Shown one piece after another: positions 14,276 through 19,707 of a DNA stretch of 19,707 bases. The DNA lies in contig JAJJLU010004052.1 in assembly GCA_023807065.1 (NCBI GenBank), forward strand, positions 1 through 19,707, written 5' to 3'. How positions within the stretch are numbered: the first letter of the stretch is position 1; the number at the start of each line of letters is the position of its first letter. The notes beneath the pieces are model-generated. The model was not told where the DNA came from and made no database searches. It saw only the letters and a program-made list of their open reading frames with translations. The DNA is from Isotricha intestinalis. Lineage: Eukaryota; Ciliophora; Litostomatea; Vestibuliferida; Isotrichidae. A program made the position numbers and the translations under genes.

Positions 14276-17200
14276 TCATTTAGAATATCCAATTAAATAT
14301 TCTTCAAAATCAGAATTATCATCATTATTATTTTTTTTAATAAATATATTATCTTTATTCAAATGATTAACTTCAACATTTTCATTATTATTATTAATTT
14401 TACTTAAAATAATATTAGTAATATTTAATTTATTTTCCTCTGAATTATCATTATTACTATTATTACTTTTATTATCTTCTTTATCATCAATATTTAAAAT
14501 ACTAGTATCATTTCTTTCATTTTCTTCAATTTTATCCCATAACCTTTGATAACATTTTAATTTAGGATTATTAAAATGAATATATGGATCTTCAGAATTT
14601 AATATTTCACCACAAATATAACAAAAATGAATTTGTGGATTACAAATCATACAAGTCATATGATTACATCCATTTATTTTTTCATATGGTGAATTACATA
14701 TTGGACAATTTTTACTATTTTTTATTAACCAATTTCTATCTTCTTTTGTTAATTTTGATAATATTTTTTTTCTACAATTTTTATTATGTTCTTTATTTAT
14801 TTCTATTATTTGATCACATATTAAACATATTTTAACATTGCAATTTGGACATGTTATTAAATTTTTACCTTGATAATTACTTTTGTTATATATGTATAAA
14901 CAATTTTGTCTATAATTTGGACACCAATTGAAATTTTTATTTTTTAACATAAATAAATTGATTAAATTTCTTGATATATAATTATAATCTTCTGTTTCAT
15001 CTATAAATAATTCAAAGATATCATTATTTGAAATAAATGTATTACATTTAACACATTTTATTGGTAAATTTTTTAAAAATTTTATATCATTTACAATTTG
15101 CATTTTTAAACATTCTACACAAAAATAATGTCCACATATTTTTAATTGGATATAATTATTATTCTTTATATTATTAAATTTTTCTAAACAAATTTCACAT
15201 ATTTTATTATAAGGATTTAAATTCTTTATTTTGTTTTCTCCTTTTAATAATTTTTTCACATTAGTCAAATATTTTTTTCTGAATTCTAATTTTATGTCAT
15301 TAATATCATTTTTTGTTATTAAAAGACCTATTTTTAACCTAGAAAATTTTTTAACTAAATATTTTAAAGTTAATTTTTCTTCTTTTTTTCTTATTGAATA
15401 TATTATTTTTTCTTGAAGAAGATTTTCTAAATATTTTATAAAGATAGATTTTAATTTATTTCTATTTTCAGGAGAACCATAAATTATTATTTTATTATCA
15501 AAATAAATAATTGATATATTACAAAAATTTCTTCTTGCAAAATTAAATAAATCTTCATTATTTTCTAAAAAAGTGTCTTTGCTTTTATATTTTAATTCAT
15601 TAAGTGCAAATCTATTTAATTGAACAGTTATAGGAGAAATATATTCTTTTATTAATTTATATTTTTCAAGAGAATTATTTATTATTTGATATTTGAATGT
15701 ATCATCAAAATAACTTTTATCTTCAAAACTTAATTCTGGTATTTTAATAATATTAATGTCATTTTCTAAACAATAATAATAAAATTTAGAAAAGAAATTT
15801 TTATCAGAATTATAAACTTGATTTTCAATTTGAAATATATTATCATTATCTTCAAAGTTTATTTTTTGGCCAACTATTATATTTTCTGGAATATTATATT
15901 TATTTAAAATATAATAATAAACTAATTTATTTTCTTTTGTTTCATTTTCATTAATAATATATGTACTTTTTATATTCAATGTATTTCTAAAATAATTCAT
16001 CATTGTTCTATGAATATATTCATTTGAATCATTTTTATCAAATAAAATAAAATATACTGTATAATTATTTATACTTGAATTTTTATTTTCATAATCAAAA
16101 TTTTTTAAAATTAAATCTGTATTTTTCAAAAAGAAAGGAACTTCTTCTATATTTTGAAAAGTTATTAATGTTTTATCATTAAAAGTAAATATTCTTTTAT
16201 ATTTAATCTTTTTATTTCTACATAACCAAGTTAAATATTTAACAGATAAATTATTTATATTTTTCATATCAATCACTTCATAAATTAAAGATTGATAATT
16301 TGAAAAAGAGTCAAAAACATTTTCTATATTTAAACCTTGAGATAATTCTATTGTTAAACAACCATTTTTTAAACATTGATGATAATTTAATAATTGTTTA
16401 TAATTTTCTTTTCCTTGTTTTATAATATCTTCTATTTCTTTTATTTTTTCTTCACTTTCTTTATCTTCTTGATTATAATAATAAATTAATAAATTGTTAT
16501 AATAAATAAAATTATTTGAATCTATTTTTTCTTTTATGAAATTGATAAAAAAATATAAACCAATATTTTCAAATGGTTTTATTTTATAATTTTTATCTAA
16601 TTCTTCTAATTGTTCTAATTTTAATGTTGATACAAATCCTTTTTTTTTCATTACCTCAAAAATTGGATTTATATTTTTATAATAATATAAATCTCCAATT
16701 TCATATAATTTTTCATCTTTTTTTTTATATTTTGATAATGAAAAAAAAGTATTTACTTCTTTTTGAGAATTTCTGTCTTTATAAAAATCAAAAAAATAAT
16801 TAAAATCAATTTTTACTTTATTGTTTAAACTAAAATATATTTTTATATCATTTTCATTTTCATTAGTTTTTTTAATAAATAAATTATCTAAAATTGTCCT
16901 ATTGTTTAAAATAAATAAACATTCCTTAGTATAAAAATTATAATATGCATTATATATTTCAGTTAAAATTTTGTCAAAATTTACTTTTTTAATTTCTTTA
17001 CATAAATATTTTATTTTTTCAAAAGAAAGATATATTAAAGGCTTATTTGATATTAGGTTTAAATAAATTAGATTCCAATAAATTAATTCATATTCATAAT
17101 TTTTAACATTTTTAAAAAAATTTTTAACTATCACTATTTCATTTTGATCAATTGATTTTAAAATTTTATCTAATCTGTTTTTTTGAACTTGAAAAAATTT

Positions 17201-19162
17201 TTCATTTAATGAATAAACATAACAATAATAATTTTTAGTAATTTGACAACTTTGACATTTATTATATTTTTTAAATTTATCATTTTTATCATAATGGTAT
17301 TGGCATTTAATTAAAGAATATTGTCTAATAAAAAACAGTGTAATCATTAATTCTCCATTTTTAAATATTTTATTTATTGTAAAATAATTTTTAGCATTAT
17401 AAATTTTATTGAGTTCATTGAATAATTTATAATAAGGATATTTATAATTAATATCTTTAATTTTTTCCTCATCACAATTATATATTTTATAAGAAAGAAC
17501 TTTATTAATTATATTTTTTGTTAATTCTTTAGAATAATATTTAACAGAATCTTCAATATAAATAGGATTTTGATAATCTAAAATATGCAATTGAAAAATA
17601 CTCATATCAATATCATTATTAAATAATTCATAATTAATATTATTAATTGTAGAAATAATTGAAATTATTCTATAAATTTCAAAATCTCTATATTTTATAT
17701 CATAATTATTATCTTTTGTCCATTTATAATCTAATCTATGTATTAAAGTTCCTGTAACTAAGTCAATTCCATATTTACATAACCATTTTCCAAATTTAGT
17801 TATTGTATAATTGTTATCTATTGAATAAGAATTTTTTAATTTATCAATAATTAATTTTATAATATCAATATTAATTGGAGAAACAAAATCAAGATAACCT
17901 TTTTTGTCAATGTAATTTAAAATATCTTTAACATCAAAAACATTATCAAACATTTTTAAAATAATTAAATCAAAATTTAAATATTCAACTTCAGCTAATC
18001 TATATTCTCTAAATTTATCATATTGTTCATTATTATATAATCTATAACATTTACCTTTTTTTTTTCCTCTTCCACATCTTCCAGCTCTTTGAATGGCAGA
18101 ATCTTTACTAATAAATTCAATATTTTCTTCATTAATATTAGTATAATAATTATATTTATTAGTTTTTTTTATTCCAGTATCAATAACAACATCACAATTA
18201 GGGAAAGTTAAACATGTTTCTGCTAAAGTAGTTGATAAAATTATATTTATTGAATTTTTATTGTTATTTTTTAATTCTTCTAAATCATTTAATAATGTCA
18301 ATTGCCCTTCAAATTTTCTTAATGATGTAAATTCATGAATATTTATATGAGAAAAATCATTTTCTAATTGATTTTTAACAATTGATATACTTTTATAATC
18401 TGGAAGAAATATTAATATTGTTTTATTTGTAGAATATTTTTTTTCTGAAAAATTTATATCATATCTTATTACTTGACTTATTTTATATGATAAATTTCTA
18501 ATATAACTATAATCAAAGTTTTCATTTTTTAAATAAAAATTATTTTTAAATTTCCAATAAAAAATTTCATAATTATTAAAATTAATTGGAGAGTCAATTA
18601 TTCCAATATTATCATCTTCTATAATTTCATTAAAATAATCTTTTATATTTGTGATATTAAAAGTAGCACTTACTAAAATTAATTTAAAACCTCTATTTAT
18701 ATTATTGTTAGTTAAAGTAAAGTATTTCATATAAAATAAAATTAAATCTAATTTCATTGTTCTTTCATGAACTTCATCAATTAATAAAATATCACAATTT
18801 CTTAAAAGAGGATCTTTACTTAAAATATTTAAAAGTTGATTTTCTGTGATAAATAATATATCAAAATTTTTTTCATAATATTTCCCAAAATAAAAAGAAG
18901 TATCGTTACATTGAATATTAATATTTTGATTTTCAGTTTGAATATATTTACTAATTGATTCACATGCAATTTTTCTTGGTTCACAAACAATAATGTTTAA
19001 GTCATGATTATTATTAAATATATATTGTGGTATTTGAGTACTTTTTCCACAACCTGTTGGACTTGAAATAAATGTTATTATATTTGAATTTATTGTTTTT
19101 ATTATTTCTTCTTTTAGTGAGGAAATTGTATATTTTGGAAAAAAATAGTTTCTTTTATCCAT
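14276..19162 (-). CDS. DEVH-box (DEAH/RHA) RNA helicase fused to a C-terminal RING-IBR-RING ubiquitin ligase, 1628 aa
   Basis: The helicase core starts almost at the N-terminus: Walker A SSPTGCGKST (33-42), Ia (EPRKIACES), DEVHER (129-134), SAT (165-167), motif V (TTLAET, near 311-316) and QRAGRCGRG (358-366). HA2-type sequence follows (about 390-480). Residues ~640-1310 are long, Asn/Tyr/Ile-rich and without a domain I can name. RBR begins at C1322 with RING1 (CEIC...CGHYFCVEC), then IBR (WCPN...CPNCNVKICLIC) and RING2 (CPICNSPYEKINGCNHMTC); the catalytic Cys is C1499, by analogy with the GCNHM Cys of ARIH1. The tail from ~1545 is Asn/Asp/Glu-rich. The fusion resembles plant DEAH11/DEAH12 proteins. 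RNA-stimulated ATPase activity and thioester-type ubiquitin transfer are expected from the families; RNA-regulated ubiquitination is inference. It is an intact frame without introns, ending in TGA. Confidence 0.94.
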   Translation of the reverse strand: MDKRNYFFPKYTISSLKEEIIKTINSNIITFISSPTGCGKSTQIPQYIFNNNHDLNIIVCEPRKIACESISKYIQTENQNINIQCNDTSFYFGKYYEKNFDILFITENQLLNILSKDPLLRNCDILLIDEVHERTMKLDLILFYMKYFTLTNNNINRGFKLILVSATFNITNIKDYFNEIIEDDNIGIIDSPINFNNYEIFYWKFKNNFYLKNENFDYSYIRNLSYKISQVIRYDINFSEKKYSTNKTILIFLPDYKSISIVKNQLENDFSHINIHEFTSLRKFEGQLTLLNDLEELKNNNKNSINIILSTTLAETCLTFPNCDVVIDTGIKKTNKYNYYTNINEENIEFISKDSAIQRAGRCGRGKKKGKCYRLYNNEQYDKFREYRLAEVEYLNFDLIILKMFDNVFDVKDILNYIDKKGYLDFVSPINIDIIKLIIDKLKNSYSIDNNYTITKFGKWLCKYGIDLVTGTLIHRLDYKWTKDNNYDIKYRDFEIYRIISIISTINNINYELFNNDIDMSIFQLHILDYQNPIYIEDSVKYYSKELTKNIINKVLSYKIYNCDEEKIKDINYKYPYYKLFNELNKIYNAKNYFTINKIFKNGELMITLFFIRQYSLIKCQYHYDKNDKFKKYNKCQSCQITKNYYCYVYSLNEKFFQVQKNRLDKILKSIDQNEIVIVKNFFKNVKNYEYELIYWNLIYLNLISNKPLIYLSFEKIKYLCKEIKKVNFDKILTEIYNAYYNFYTKECLFILNNRTILDNLFIKKTNENENDIKIYFSLNNKVKIDFNYFFDFYKDRNSQKEVNTFFSLSKYKKKDEKLYEIGDLYYYKNINPIFEVMKKKGFVSTLKLEQLEELDKNYKIKPFENIGLYFFINFIKEKIDSNNFIYYNNLLIYYYNQEDKESEEKIKEIEDIIKQGKENYKQLLNYHQCLKNGCLTIELSQGLNIENVFDSFSNYQSLIYEVIDMKNINNLSVKYLTWLCRNKKIKYKRIFTFNDKTLITFQNIEEVPFFLKNTDLILKNFDYENKNSSINNYTVYFILFDKNDSNEYIHRTMMNYFRNTLNIKSTYIINENETKENKLVYYYILNKYNIPENIIVGQKINFEDNDNIFQIENQVYNSDKNFFSKFYYYCLENDINIIKIPELSFEDKSYFDDTFKYQIINNSLEKYKLIKEYISPITVQLNRFALNELKYKSKDTFLENNEDLFNFARRNFCNISIIYFDNKIIIYGSPENRNKLKSIFIKYLENLLQEKIIYSIRKKEEKLTLKYLVKKFSRLKIGLLITKNDINDIKLEFRKKYLTNVKKLLKGENKIKNLNPYNKICEICLEKFNNIKNNNYIQLKICGHYFCVECLKMQIVNDIKFLKNLPIKCVKCNTFISNNDIFELFIDETEDYNYISRNLINLFMLKNKNFNWCPNYRQNCLYIYNKSNYQGKNLITCPNCNVKICLICDQIIEINKEHNKNCRKKILSKLTKEDRNWLIKNSKNCPICNSPYEKINGCNHMTCMICNPQIHFCYICGEILNSEDPYIHFNNPKLKCYQRLWDKIEENERNDTSILNIDDKEDNKSNNSNNDNSEENKLNITNIILSKINNNNENVEVNHLNKDNIFIKKNNNDDNSDFEEYLIGYSK

Positions 19163-19707
19163 TTTTTAAATTAAGAAAAAAAATAGAAATAATTATTAAA
19201 AAAAACATTATTGATAATAATTCTATTATTTTATTTCCTTTAAATATAAAAAGAAATATCAATTTATGAATACAATTGTTATTTAAAAATAGACAAATAA
19301 TACAAAAAAGAAAAATAACAAATCAATTGTTTCAAAAATATAAAATAAATTAGAAGAAGATTATTTTTAATAATTATATATTTTTTATTTTTTAGATATA
19401 AATATTTAGTATTTTGTATTTATTCATTTTTATGAGAAAGAGAATTATTTATTTATTTTATATTGATACTTTCTTAATTTGAGCTAATATAAATTAATTT
19501 ATTTTTATTTACAATAAATTCTTCATTTAAATTCATTTAAACTTATCTTTCTTAAATTAATAAATAAACATAAAAAAAACAAAGAAAATATAATATTCAT
19601 TATATAAAAATAAATTAATTCCTATTAAAATCCAATTTTAGTGAATTAATATATATATTCCTTTTTATATTAAATAACGTATTTTTTAATAAAAAATAAA
19701 AATCAAT
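19163..19707. other. intergenic AT-rich region upstream of the helicase-RBR gene
   Basis: It contains the presumed promoter and 5' UTR of the minus-strand helicase (A-rich leader just before its ATG on that strand). The longest open frames are short and show no coding character. I see no RNA gene, repeat array or telomere-like sequence. Confidence 0.5.

Noticed and set aside
1..19707. CRISPR arrays, insertion sequences, prophage or operon-type signals
   Set aside because: No spaced repeats, terminal inverted repeats, transposase or ribosome-binding patterns were seen, and the gene content is eukaryotic.
19600..19707. Telomere or chromosome end
   Set aside because: No G-rich or C-rich telomeric repeats are present at either end of the window.

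Overview
The window is nuclear-type DNA from a very AT-rich microbial eukaryote. By eye GC is well under 20%, and intergenic spacers are nearly pure A/T. Proteins are rich in Asn, Lys, Glu and Ile, and their domains are eukaryotic: VIT-vWA, Cid1/Trf4-type nucleotidyltransferase, TRAF-type and DC1-like zinc fingers, Sel1-like repeats with RING, and a DEAH/RHA helicase fused to RING-IBR-RING. The standard genetic code fits. Stops seen are TAA (most genes) and TGA (the nucleotidyltransferase and the helicase), Gln is CAA and Trp is TGG. That argues against the common ciliate code in which TAA/TAG mean Gln. A standard-code protist is the best description, for example a standard-code ciliate, an amoeba or another AT-rich protist; an anaerobic fungus is not excluded. 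I cannot assign a lineage from sequence alone. No telomere repeats are visible at either end.

Layout: 1-71 is the probable 3' tail of an upstream plus-strand gene. 568-3186 (+) is an 872-aa coiled-coil protein. 3300-4883 (-) is a 527-aa Asn/Gln-rich protein with SP motifs and a C-terminal coiled coil. 4962-6755 (-) is a Sel1-like-repeat protein with a C-terminal RING. 6915-9407 (+) is a VIT-vWA protein, divergent from the RING gene across a 159-bp spacer. 9513-12227 (-) is a non-canonical poly(A)/poly(U) polymerase. 12612-13339 (-) is a small gene that makes sense only if a 41-nt spliceosomal intron is removed. 13517-14110 (-) is a RING/TRAF/DC1-like zinc protein. 14276-19162 (-) is a 1628-aa DEVH-box helicase with a C-terminal RBR E3 module. 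The rest is short AT-rich intergenic DNA.

No operon or dedicated pathway can be claimed. Three of the eight complete genes carry RING-type ubiquitin-ligase domains (one is an RBR), and two act on RNA (nucleotidyltransferase and helicase). The helicase-RBR protein joins both themes in one chain. The most checkable novelties are the tiny intron that rescues the small gene, a fresh 69-bp tandem duplication plus a G8 tract at the start of the VIT-vWA gene, and the helicase-RBR fusion with all visible active-site motifs intact.
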